From Muscardinus avellanarius (lineage: Eukaryota; Chordata; Mammalia; Rodentia; Gliridae), in the NCBI GenBank assembly GCA_963383645.1, contig OY726569.1:78338135-78402134 (forward strand): 64,000 nt of DNA, given 5' to 3'. Made by a program: the position numbers and the translations under genes. The notes under the pieces were generated by a model, which searched no databases, was not told where the DNA came from, and saw only the letters and a list, made by a program, of their open reading frames with translations. Of the stretch, positions 48,195 to 60,459 are shown in pieces (position 1 is the stretch's first letter; the number at the start of each line of letters is the position of its first letter).

Positions 48195-50844
48195 GGGGAT
48201 GGAACCCAGGGGCATTCTGCCTCTGAGTTATAACCCCAGCCCTATTTTGAGAGTCTTCCTAAGTAGTGGAGAGCCTCACAATTATGCACCACCACGCCTG
48301 GCAGTGATTTTTTTTCCCCAAATGCCTCATAGTACTTTTCAATTCATACAGTGACATTTATTGAATTTAATCTGTGTGTGAGAAATGGACAGTAGCCTAC
48401 CATATAGGAAGAAATATAAAACCTTCCTTTTTTTTTTTTTCTTTTTTTTTGGTGGTGGTACTGGGATTTCTGGAAACCCTTCTACCTCCGGGCTACACTC
48501 CCAGAACTATTTTATATTTTTATTTGGAAACAGGGTCTCTTAAGCCAGTGCACCTGGCTTGGAACCTGCACGATCCTCCTGTCTCCGCCTCCCAAGTGTG
48601 GGGATTACAAGGGTGCGCCACCACGCCCGGCTAAAACCTTTGATTGCAGTGATATGAGGAGATAAGGACAAAATCAGTCTGTTTTCAGATCTCATCAATG
48701 CACAGTTGTATTTTGGGCAGTAACATTTATTGAATGGTATAAACCATACAGAGCACTAAGTAAGCTAATATTGGGGTAAATACAAAAGAAAGGATGTGAT
48801 TCTTTTAAGAAGTTTGCTTTCTTGTTAAAGCTTTACAAAATGATAAATAGAGTGGGAAGTGAATTGTTCCAGGTCATAGCATGCCAGTATCAAAGGAGGA
48901 AAATAAATATTCCTGACCCTTGGTCTAAGAATTGAAGGGTGAATTTTTTTTCTTTCTGGTAGTACCAGGGGTGGAACCCAGGGGCTTTCTCCCCCCCGGG
49001 CTATCCTCCCAGACCTATTTTATACTTTACTTGGGAACAGGGTCTCATTAAGTTGCTAAGAGCCTCACTCAGTAGCTGAGGCTGGCCTCTAACCTCTGCA
49101 ATCCTCCTGTCTCAGCCTCCCAAGCACTGGGATTACAAGTATGCGCCACTACGCGCCTGGCTTCAAATCTTTTCGTGAAAGAGTAAGCTATACTTGTTCA
49201 AGAAAGCAATTTGCATAAAAGAATAAGAAAACTATCTAGCTGAACAGCTAAGGAAAGTAGGGTTCACCATGCCTTCATAGCTTCTTTATTCTCATACTAC
49301 TCATCATCTCCATAGTGTTCAATAACACTGAACATCTTCACTTTCTTTTACTTCAAAATATGACCTTACTTTCCTCTTTGTATTTTTTTCCTTCATTGTA
49401 ACTCTTGCCAGCTCTCATCTCATTGATCTCTTTATTGCTCAACAATTTTAGAATTTCAGGTTTCTTCCATTTCTTGTGTATGTGGTAGGGATACAGGGGA
49501 ATGAACCCAGGGACAGTCAACCTCTGAGCTATACCCTCCATCCCTATTTTATTTATTTTTTTATTTTGAAACAGGGTTTCATTAAGTTGCCAAGGACCTC
49601 ACTAAATTGCTGAGGCTGATCACAAACCTGTGATCCTCCAGTCTCAGCCTCCAAGTACTGGGATTACAAGTGTGTACCATCACGCCTGGCTTAACCTCAA
49701 ATCTTTTTTTTTTTTTTTTTTTGCGGGTCTGGGGATGGAACCCAGGGGCATTTGACCTCTGAGCTACACCACCTGCCCTATTTTTTATTCTTTATTTTGA
49801 AACCGGGTCTCACTGAGTTGCAGAGGGCCTCACTAAGTAGCTGTCCGCGAACCACGATCCTCCAGGTCTCAGCCTCCCAAATGCTGGGATTACAAGCGTG
49901 CGCCACCACGCCCGGCAACCTCAGATCTTTATTAGCAGTAATTGAAATATGAATGTAGGACATACCACATACACCCAGATAAGAAAAAGGAGCCTGAAAG
50001 GCTGTCTCAAGTGAGAGCTGCAGCCAGGGCCTTTTGACAGTATAGGTTTTTGTTTTTAGGCATGGGGATTAAACCCAGGGGCATTCTACTTCCGAGCTTC
50101 ACTCCCAGCGCCCTATTTTTTATTCTTTGAGACAGGGTCTTGCTAAGTTACGGAGGGTCTCATTAAGTAGCTGAGGCTGGCCGGGCCTGGTGGCGCACGC
50201 TTGTAATCCCCACGCTTGGGAGGCAGAAACAGGAGGATCGCGCAGGTTCGAAGCCAGCTGTGTGCGCTGGCTTAGGAGACCCTGTTTCCAAATAAAAATA
50301 TAAAATAGGTCTGGGAGTGTAGCCCGGAGGTAGAAGGGCTTCCAGAAACCCCAGTACCACCAAAAAAAAAAAACCAAAAAACCCTTCTCTTCTAAATGCT
50401 TATTAAATGCTTATAGCATATTTCTTTTCTTTTTTTTTGTACAAGAACTTGTATTGCAGTTATTTACAAATACATTTCTCTCTTACACTAGGCTGTGAGA
50501 CTTGGAAGACAGAAATTGTATTAATTTTTTCACTACATTTTTTACAGTCATAGAGATTAAACGCAGGGCCTTGTGCCTGCTAAGCCCATGATCTACCGCT
50601 GAACTACCCCTCAAGCTCACCCTCTTGATTTGACACAATTATAGACCCACAGGAAGTTGCAAATGTAGTATAAAGAACTTTTTGTTTCAGTTGGGCACAG
50701 TGGCACATGTCTATAATGCCAGCTATTCCAGAGGCTGAAGACAGGAGGATTGCAGGTTTGAGGCCAGCCTCAGCAATGAAGTGAGACCCGTATCTTTTCA
50801 TCTTTTCTCTTTTCCGTTTTGCTCCCTCTTTCTCCCTCTCTCTC

Positions 50845-50878
<34 letters not shown>

Positions 50879-53800
50879 GGTGGGTCTGGGGATGGAACCC
50901 AGGGGCATTTGACCTCAAAGCTACACCCCCTGCCCTATTTTTTATTCTTTATTTTGAAACCGGGTTGCACTGAGTTGCAGAGGGCCACACTAAGGTAGCT
51001 GAGGCTGTCTGCGAACCGCAATCCTCTGGGTCTTAGCCTCCTGAATGCTGGGATTTACAAGCGTGCGCTACCACACCCGGCTCTTTTTTTAATCTTCTTT
51101 CTTGTGGTATGGGGATTGAACCTGAGGCATTCTACCTCCAAGCTCAACCCCAGCTCTATTTTATTTTCATTTGGAACAGAGTCTTACTAGGTTGGTGAGC
51201 CTTACTACTTGTTGAGGCTGTCCTTGAACCTGCAATCCTATCTCAGTTTCTCAAGTACTGGGGTTATAAATTTGTACTCCTACACCCGGCTTTATTTTTT
51301 ATTTTTAAACAGGATCTTGCTAAATTGCTAAGGCTGACCTCAAACCTGTGATCCTCTCTCTCAGCCTCCCAAGTACCAGAATTATAGGCATGTGCCACTA
51401 CACCCAGCTCCCAGATCCCAGTTTTGATTTTTAAAATAGCAAAGTAAATAACGGGCACAGTGGCACATTTTTGTAATCCCAGTACTTGGGAGGCTGAGAC
51501 AGGAGGATTGATGGTATGTGGCCAGCCTGAGCTACTTAGTGAGACCCTGTTTCAAAAGAAAGAATATTAAAATAACAGAAAAGCAAGCCGAGTGTGGTGG
51601 CGTGCTCTTGTAATCCCAGCAGTTGGGAGGCTGAGACCAGAGGATCTCACAGATTCGAAGCCAGCCTCAGCTACTTAGTGAAGCTCTCAGCTACTTAGTG
51701 AGACCCTGTTTCCAAATAAAGTATAAAATAGGTCTGGGAGGATAGCCCGGGGGTAGAAAGCCCTTGGGTTCCACCCCCAGTACCACCAAATAAAGTAACA
51801 GAAAAGCACAAAGAAAAGAAATCATCCAAAACATGACTCTATACATATAGTCACTTTCACATTATAGCTACAGACTTTTGTCTACCCCTCTGACTGAATA
51901 TCTGTCTTCACATTTTGGGTGTTATAAATTAAAACTATAGAATATCTATTGGGGTTGCTGGGTATTGATCCCAGTGATGTTCTACCCTGAACTAGACCTA
52001 CATTCCTTTCTTATTTTGAATAGGGTCTCATTAATTGCTGAAGGCTTGCTAAGTTGCAAGGCCAGCCTCAAACCTTCAATCCTCCTATCAGTCTCCCAAG
52101 TACTGGGATTATAGGTATTTGACCACCATGCCCAGTACCTATTTTAAACCTTTAGAAATCTGTACTTATAAATGGATCTAGACTAGTCTTTTTGTTGTTG
52201 TTGTTAATAGTGCTGGGGATGGAACCCAGGGCCATTCATCTTCCAAACTACACACCAGCCTTATTTTTTCTGTATTTTTGAAACAGAGTCTCATTGAATT
52301 ACAAAGGGCCTCGCTAACTAGTTGAGGCTTTCCTTGAACTGTGATCCTACTGTCTCAGCCTCCCAAATGCTGAGATTACAAGCATGTGCCACCACACCTG
52401 ACTTTAGAGTCTTAATCTTAAGGAAAATCCTAACAGCATATACTGTTTCCTCTTCCTCCTCCTCCTCCTCCTTTGTGCATGTCAGGCAAGCATTCTACCA
52501 CTGAGCTACACCCCCAGCCCACACTGTTATTCTTGATATTATCAGAAGGGATGGGATCCCTGGAGTAGAGGAGCCAGCCTTTGAAGTAAGGTGGGAAAAA
52601 GAAGTGTGAGGCCCAGAGATAACTCTTCTGGGCAAAAAGGCAGGGCTCTGATAGGCTGTATATACTAGATCATTAAGAGGCAGTAGTTGTGCTAGGTAGC
52701 CTGGTTAAAATTATGTAGTATGATTTAAAGAAATCAGAAAGAATATGTCATTGGAAACAATAAAGTTGATGGGAAAAGAAAGTACTAGTCTGTTCATCAG
52801 AAGATTGAATCTTTATCTCATTTTCCATCTCTAGGAGAAAAGCCTTTCCTTTGTGAAGCCCAAGGGTGTGGCCGTTCCTTTGCTGAGTATTCCAGCCTCC
52901 GAAAACATCTGGTGGTTCACTCAGGTATTAGAAAACATCTGAGGGTTCACTCTGACACTTGCAGATTTCAGGAAAAGTAGGCAAAGGTGTGGGGGAGTTG
53001 GTATGAGAAAAAAAAATAAAAAGAAGCAAATTGTTTACCCTAAAAGTAGACTGATTTCTTTAATTTAGCATATAATTTCAAGGTTCTTTCATGTTGTTCC
53101 ATATATCATCAAGTGTGTGTGTATGTGGTACTGAAGACTGAACCTCAGGGGCATTCTACCTCTGAGCTATACCCTCAGCCCTATTTTTTTTTTTTTTTTA
53201 ATTTTGAAATGGGGTCTCACTGAGTTGCCGAGGGCCTTGCTACATTGCTAAGGCTGGATTTGAACTATATGATCCTCCTGTCTCCACATCTTAGGTATTG
53301 AGATTATAGGAATACACCACTGAGCCTGGCCAATACTTCACTTTTGATGACTGAATAGTATTGCAATGTCTAGATGTGCACATTTTAGCTATTATGAATA
53401 AGGCTGTTGTGAACATTTTTGTCTATATGTCTTTATTTCTCTGGAGTATATATTCAGGAGTTGAATTGCTGAATCATTTGGTTACTCTCTGTTTGCTCTC
53501 AGTTTAACAATAAAGAGAAACTACCAAAGAGTTTTTTAAAGCAGCTGAACCATTTTACATTTCTACCAGGAGTGTATGAGGCTTCCAGTTTCTTCATATC
53601 CTCACAAACACTTGTTTCTATTTGTCTTTGATTATAGACATTCCAGAGAATATGATTTTTTTTTTTTTTTTTTGGTGGTACTTGGCCCCAGCCCTATTCT
53701 TTATTTTGAAACAGGATCTCACTGAGTTGCAAAGGGTCTCATTAAGTAGCTGAGGCTGTCCACAAACTGCAATCCTCCTGTCTCAGCCTCCCAAATGTTG

Positions 53801-56800
53801 GAATTATAAGAGTGTGTCATCATACCCGGCCCATGTTTATATTGTATAACTTTATTTAGTCATTCTCTAGGATGAATATTCAGGTTGGATCTAGTCTTTA
53901 GATACTTAAAATAATGGCACACTAAATAATCTTATGCATAGATTATTTCCATTTTGCCTTATAATTTTGGTACAGATTTCTATAAATGTGATTCTTAGAG
54001 GGCAAATGCATTTGTAATTTTTCTAGATAATGTCAGATTATCTTTCACAGAGGTTATAATCTTTTGCATTCTCACCAGCAGTAAAGACTGCTGCATGTTT
54101 TTATCAATTGTAAATTTGTTCCCAGTTTTACAAGTTGGGATATTATACCTTTAAAAATCTTCAATTTTAGCTTCCCTTTAACAAAAAATAAAGTATTTCA
54201 TAAAATCTAGCGGTGCTAGGCCTCTATCTGTACATGATAACAACTGGCTACAGCTAGATAACAACTGTCCCTTTTATAGGGAACGTATTCTCTGGGTTAC
54301 TGGGGCCCAATTTGGTGATTTTACTTAATTTTCTTAGCTTCCAGTTCCCATGGGCATGAGCTTTGACCCCCCACTCTAAATATGGTTGTCTGGGTAGGTA
54401 GAATGGAAACTGAGTTTGGGACTAGAGGTAGTTCAGTTCATTATGTTAGAAGAACTGCCAGTGTGAATGTTGAAAACCCCAAGTAGTGAGAGAAAAAAAT
54501 AAGAACCCATAATTAGAGCTAAGTGTGGTAGCACCTGTCTGTAATCCCAGTATTTGGGAGCCTGACACTGGAGGATAGCAGGTTTCAGGCCAGTATCTAG
54601 TAACTTAGTGAGACCCTGTTCCAAAATAAAAAAATAAAGCTAGGTGTGGTGACACACATCTGTATTCCTGGTACTGGGAGGCTGAGACGGGAGGGTTATA
54701 GGTTCAAGGACAGCCTCAGCAATAGAGCACAACTCTCAGGAACCTAGTGAGACCCTGTTTCAAAACTAAAAAAATAAACCGGGCGTGGTGGCGCACGCTT
54801 GTAATCCCTGCTCTTGGGAGGTAGAGACAGGAGGATCGCGCTGGTTCGGAGCCAGCCTCGCTGGCTTAAGAGACCCTGTTTCCACATAAAAAAGTTAAAA
54901 AATAGGTCTGGGAGTGTAGCCCGTGGGAGTGTAGCCCAGAGGTAGAAGGGCTTCCAGGAACCCCAGTACCACACACACACAAAAAAAAACCTAAAAAAAT
55001 AAAAATGACTAAAGGTATAGCTTAGAGGTAGAGTGCCCTTGGTTTTTATTCCCAGTAAACATATACACACACAAGTGCATGCACAGACACACAAGTAAAT
55101 AAAGAGTTGGGGGAATATCTCTGAGGTAGAATACCCCTGGGATTGATCCCCTAGTACCACCAGCAACAGCAACAACAACAACAACAAAAACAAGATTGGA
55201 ATCTCTGAGGAGAGGACATGTCCTAGAGGTCCATGGAAAACTATCTGAAAAGAGGAGTAAAAGCCAGGTTCAATGGCACATGCCTGTAATCCCAGCTACT
55301 TAGGAGGCAGAGTCAGGAGGATTACAGGTTCATGGCCCAGCCTCAGCTACTTAGTGAGGCCCTCCATGACTTAGACCCTGTTTTCAAAATAAGGTATAAA
55401 AAGTAGGGCCGCGGGTATAGCTCAGAGGTAGAATGTTCCCGGGTTCAATTCCTAGTACCTAAAAAAAAAAAAAAAAAGTAAGCTAGGCATGGTGGTACAT
55501 GCCTATAATACTAATACTTGGGAGGCGGAGACAGGAGATCGATCACCTGTTTGAAACCAGTCTCAGCAATTTAGTGAAGCCCTCAGGAACTTAGTGTGAC
55601 CCTGTTTCAAAATATAAAAAACTTGGCTGGATGTATAGCTCAGATATAGAATAACCCTAGGTTCAATCCTAGTGCCACAAAAATAAATAAAAAATAAAGC
55701 CTAGTGATAAAGTACCCCTGGGCTCAATCCTTGGTACTATACACACACAGAAGTAAGTGGGGTATGGTGGTGGGTATGCATGCCTACACTTCCAGTGCTT
55801 GGGAAGCTGAGACAAGACAATTGCAACTTCAAAGCCAGCCTCAGCAACTTAGGGAGACCTTTAGCAGTTCAGCGAGACTGTTTCAAAATAAAAAGTGCTG
55901 GAAGTGTAGCAGTATAGCCTAGAGGTAGAATGCCTCTGATTTCAATTCCTAGTACCACAAAATAAAAGAAAAAAAAATACTTTGTGTGGCTACCATGATT
56001 CCACACTGAAGAGACTGTTTTGGAAGGCCACAATACAGTGGGTTTGGGAGCAAGGGTTTTCTGAGCCTTGTTACATCCTTCCTGCCTTCCCTGAGTACTG
56101 AAGGTTGGGAGCCTGGGGAAGATAGGCAACTGGGAGAAGAAGCAGCCTCTTATGTTTAACGTCCTCTGGCCTTCTCCATCTAGGTCAGTCTACTTGCTAG
56201 CCATCAGAAATATACCCCTTCTTTTTGGCTCCCCTGTCTTAACCTGGTCCCTGTTTCAGGAGAGAAGCCTCATCAGTGCCAAGTTTGTGGGAAGACCTTC
56301 TCTCAGAGTGGGAGCAGGAATGTGCACATGAGAAAATATCACTTACAGCTGGGAGCAGCTGGGAGTCAAGAACAGGAGCAACCTGGTGAGGAGGGTGGGC
56401 ATAGTGGAGGGCTGCATCTTTTATGCCTCTTCAGAGAGCCAAGTCACTGGCCTGCCTGGCTCTCTGAAGATTTGCTAACTGTTTTGGTTGTAGAATCTTG
56501 GTCTCGTTTGATGGACTGATGGTTTCCAAACATAGCTGTACAATATAGTTATCCCCATTCCTCACCCCCCAATCCCGTGGTACTGAGGATTGAACCCAGG
56601 GGCATTCTACCACTACACTGCCAACTTTTTTTTTTTTTTTTTTTGGTTCTGGGAATTGAACCAAGGGGCATTCTAATTCTAATTCCAAGCCAAACCTCCA
56701 GCCCTTTTCTTTTTTATTTTGCAACATTCTCTCAAAAAATTGCTTGAGGATGGCCTTAAACTTGTGATCCTCCTATCTCAGCCTAGTCATGCACCACAAT

Positions 56801-59800
56801 GCCAAGCTCGTTTTTATTTTTTGAGATAGCATGTTACCAAGTTACTGTGCTCAGGACTCAAACCTGTGCTTCTCCTGTCTCACCCTCCCAATTACTGGGA
56901 TTATAGGAATAGTGGTGCCTGGTATCTGCATTCTTTTTAAAGCATATATTAGTCAGACATGGTGGTACATGCTTTTAATTCCAGTACTTGGGAGACTGAG
57001 ATAGGAGGATCACAGATTTGCTGCTAGCCTAAGTTACTTAGGCCCTTCACAATTTAATGATACCCTGTTTCAAAATCAAGAATTAAAAATAGGGCTAAGG
57101 GTAGAACTCTGAGATTGCATGTCCCTGGGTTCAATCCCCAGTACTGAAAAAAATTTTTTCTTGTTATTCCTCTCTCCATCCATACAAAACAAAAAAACCT
57201 AATAAATGATAATTTAAGATCCCAGAATATGTAGTTTTAAAGTTCTTCTAGCGAGGTTCAGTGGCATCTGTCTTTAAATCTGAGTGACTCAGGAGCTGAG
57301 ACAGAAGGGTTGCAAGTTCAAGATAGGCTGGTCATCTTGGTGAGACCATATCTTAAAATTTAAAAATGAAAGAGCTGGGATATATTTCAGAGGTAGGGTG
57401 CTTGGCTATCATGCATGAAGCTCTGGGTTAAATTCTCAATACTTGGGGCGGGGGAAGGCTCCCCTAGGGACTGGGGTATAGCTCAGTGGGAGAGCTCTTG
57501 CCAGCACTGCAGAAAAAGAAATAAGAAAAAAAGTCACAAGGTTCCCCTAATGGCATTCACTTGTTTTCCTAGCTACACAGGAAACTGAGTTTTGAGTACC
57601 TCTGCATTTTGAGGTCCAGGAGTTTTGATGCCTCCTTATGCAGCATAGGGAGATCCATTCATAAACAAGTGAACAAAATCTTAAAGGCTCTCTTAATGAG
57701 TTTAGTGGTAACTAGTCTGGTCCATGAGACAGCATTTGAATAGCATGGTGATAAAAGATAGTAGTTTAAGCATTTTTTACTTGTTAATTATAACTACTTT
57801 TACCCTACCTTAAATTTAACAACTTTTCGAGCCAGGTGTGGTGGCGCATGCTTGTAATCCCAGGTACTTGGGAGACTGAGACAGACAGGAGAATCGCAGG
57901 TTCGCAGCCAGCCTCAGCAACTTGTGAGACCCTTTGCAACTTAGTGAGACCCTGTTTCAAAATTAAAAAAATAAAATAGGGCTGTGAGTATAGCTTGGGG
58001 AAAAGGGGATAGAATGCCCCCGAGTGCCACCCCCAGTACCACAAAAAATAATAATAATAATTGATAGCTCTTCAAGATTCTTATACCTTTTCTATGTCTT
58101 TCCCGAGTTACTTAATATCAAGTACTCCTTTCTAAAGATCTATCCATCTCATTTCATATACTAATTCTTCAGATATTGGTCACAAGTAAGGGTAATTATA
58201 CCCAAGGTTTAACCTTTCATTCTAGGTTTATTCTTATTTCCTGAAAGTTGATGAAATAGGATGTGGTGTCCAAGATATAGCTTAACTTCTACCTTTCAAG
58301 AGAAGGCCAGCTTTCTTGTGAAGGAAAATGAGGACCAGGCATAGACTTGGCTTTATTTGTCTCTCATATCCTATTCTCTGTGCAGCTGAGCCACTAATGG
58401 GCAGTGGTTTGCTTGAAGAAACTTCAGTACCCAGTAAAAACCTGGTGTCTATAAATTCTCAGCCTAACCTTGGTGGAGAGTCCTTGAACCTACCAAATAC
58501 CACTTCTATCCTGGGAGTTGATGATGGTAAAAGTTCTAATTTTTCTTTATTTGGGGAAAGTGGGCTGCAACTACAGGTTAAAGAATAGGCTGTCTCAGAA
58601 ATGGAGGTTTAAATCTTGTGAATAGCTATGGTATGATTGAGTAACATTTGTGTTCTTATTCTCTGGGGTGAATAAGTGAATCTGTTTTTTAAAAATTCAT
58701 TGAAAGCTGCTATTGAAGGCGGCTATTAAAGCTTAATAGTAGAATATATACCTAGCATGTATAAAGTCCTGGGTTCAATCCCCAGCACCACAAAAAAAAA
58801 AAAAAAAAGAAAGAAAGAAAGAAAAAATATAGTCACTGAAAGTGATAAGAAAGAAAAAAAATTTTAAGGAAAAATTATCTGAAACTCTAGCATCCTAGCC
58901 CAATTATTTCTGTCTTTCCTATTACAGTTATGGAAGAACTTAACTTTTAAAACATTTAAACAGAACATAACCAGGTTTTACAGAGGAGATATAAAGCAGT
59001 TTCTCCATACCTTCAAAGCCTTATCTTCTGGAGAAAAGAAAGGGCTCTCTAGAAAATAGTTGCTCTACTCTGTTATAGAAATTTCACCCAAGTTACACAG
59101 GCCCTCTTCTCTGAAAAACTTACCAGGTGAGGTCAGCATGCATTTATTCAGTGCCTACTATGTGCCCTGGCACCATGGGAAAGACAGGAATAGAAATAGG
59201 AACCTTAAAAACAAGTTACCAAGCCAGGCGTGGTGACGCACTCTTGTAATCCCAACATTTGGGAGGCTAAGACCGGAGGATCACAGTTCGCAGACAGCCT
59301 CAGCTACTTAGTGAGGTCCTTTGCAAATCAGTGAGACCCAGTTTCAAAATAAAGAATAAAAAATGGGAGCTGGAGCTGGGCATGGTGGCCCATGCTTGTA
59401 ATCCCAGTACTTGGGAGACTGAGACAAGAGTATCACAAAGGTTCAAAGCCAGCCTCAGCTACTCAGTAAGCCTCTCAGCAATTTAATGAGACCCTGTTTC
59501 TAAATAAAAATATAGCCGGGCGTGGTGGCGCACGCTTGTAATCCCAGCATTCAGGAGGCAGAGACCTGGAGGATCACGGTTCGCAGACAGCCTCAGCTAC
59601 TTAGTGAGGCCCTCTGCAACTCAGTGAGACCCGGTTTCAAAATAAGGAATAAAAAAAAATAGGGCAGGGGGTGTAGCTCAGAGGTCAAATGCCCCTGGGT
59701 TCCATCCCCAGACCCGCAAAATAAATAAATAAATAAATAAATAAGTAAATAAAATATAAAAAATAGGGCTGGGGGTGTAACCTGGAGATAGAAGGCCCCT

Positions 59801-60389
59801 GGGTTCCATCCCCAGTACCACACACACAAAAAAAAAATAAAAATAAAATAGAAAGAGAGAGAGAGAAAGAAAGGGGGGGGGGATGGGAGCCGGGCGTGGC
59901 AGTGCACGCTTGTAATCCCAACAATTGGGAGGCTGAGACACGAGGATCGCACAGGTTCAAAGCCAGCCTCAGCTACTTAGTGAGGCTCTCAGCAACTTAG
60001 TGAGACCCTGTCGCCAAATAAAATATAAAAAATAGGTCTGGGAGTATAGGCGGAGGTAATAAAAAAAAAAAAGCCTCTGGGTTCCACCAAAAAAAAAAAG
60101 CAACAACAACAAAAAATGGGGCTAGAGGTGTAGCTCGGATGTAGAATGCCCCTGGGTTCTATCTCCAGTACCGAAAGGGGTGGTGGGGGGAGTTAGCAAA
60201 TAAAAATTTATTATCTAGCCAGGCATAGTGGCGCACGCTTGTAATCCCTGTGCTTGGGAAGCGGAGACAGGAGGATCGTGCAGGTTCAAAGCCAGCCTTG
60301 CTGGCTTAAGAGACCCTGTTTCTAAATAAAATATAAAATAGGTCTGGGAGTGTAGCCTGTAGGTAGAAGGGTTCCATCCCCAGTACTAC

Positions 60390-60459
<70 letters not shown>

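Larger units (their letters stand above)
48003..52834. other. ZNF410 intron 7
   Basis: Minus-strand SINEs: about 48191-48300 (internally deleted), 48451-48632 (B), 48958-49162 (A), 49485-49692, 49723-49916 (C), 50060-50179, 50879-51082 (C), 51100-51290, 51290-51410, 51945-52135 and 52215-52405. Plus-strand: 50180-50361 (B), about 50690-50790, 51453-51570 and 51588-51787 (A). ID-like fragments at about 50545-50620 and 52465-52520. TG run at 48135-48190. 48640-48940, 49165-49470 and 52530-52834 hold nothing recognised. Confidence 0.7.
52925..56259. other. ZNF410 intron 8
   Basis: It begins with the copy of the exon 8 end. Two old antisense L1 fragments lie at about 53040-53670 and 53840-54180, interrupted by minus-strand SINEs at about 53128-53332 and 53674-53835. 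Plus-strand SINEs lie at about 54515-54640, 54640-54775, 54777-54971, 55264-55470, 55485-55685 and 55755-55960. 54190-54500 and 55970-56259 hold nothing recognised. Confidence 0.7.

Noticed and set aside
52931..52978. An extra zinc finger in ZNF410 from the duplicated exon end
   Set aside because: The copy includes only the last His-containing part, without the Cys pair, and the normal donor precedes it.
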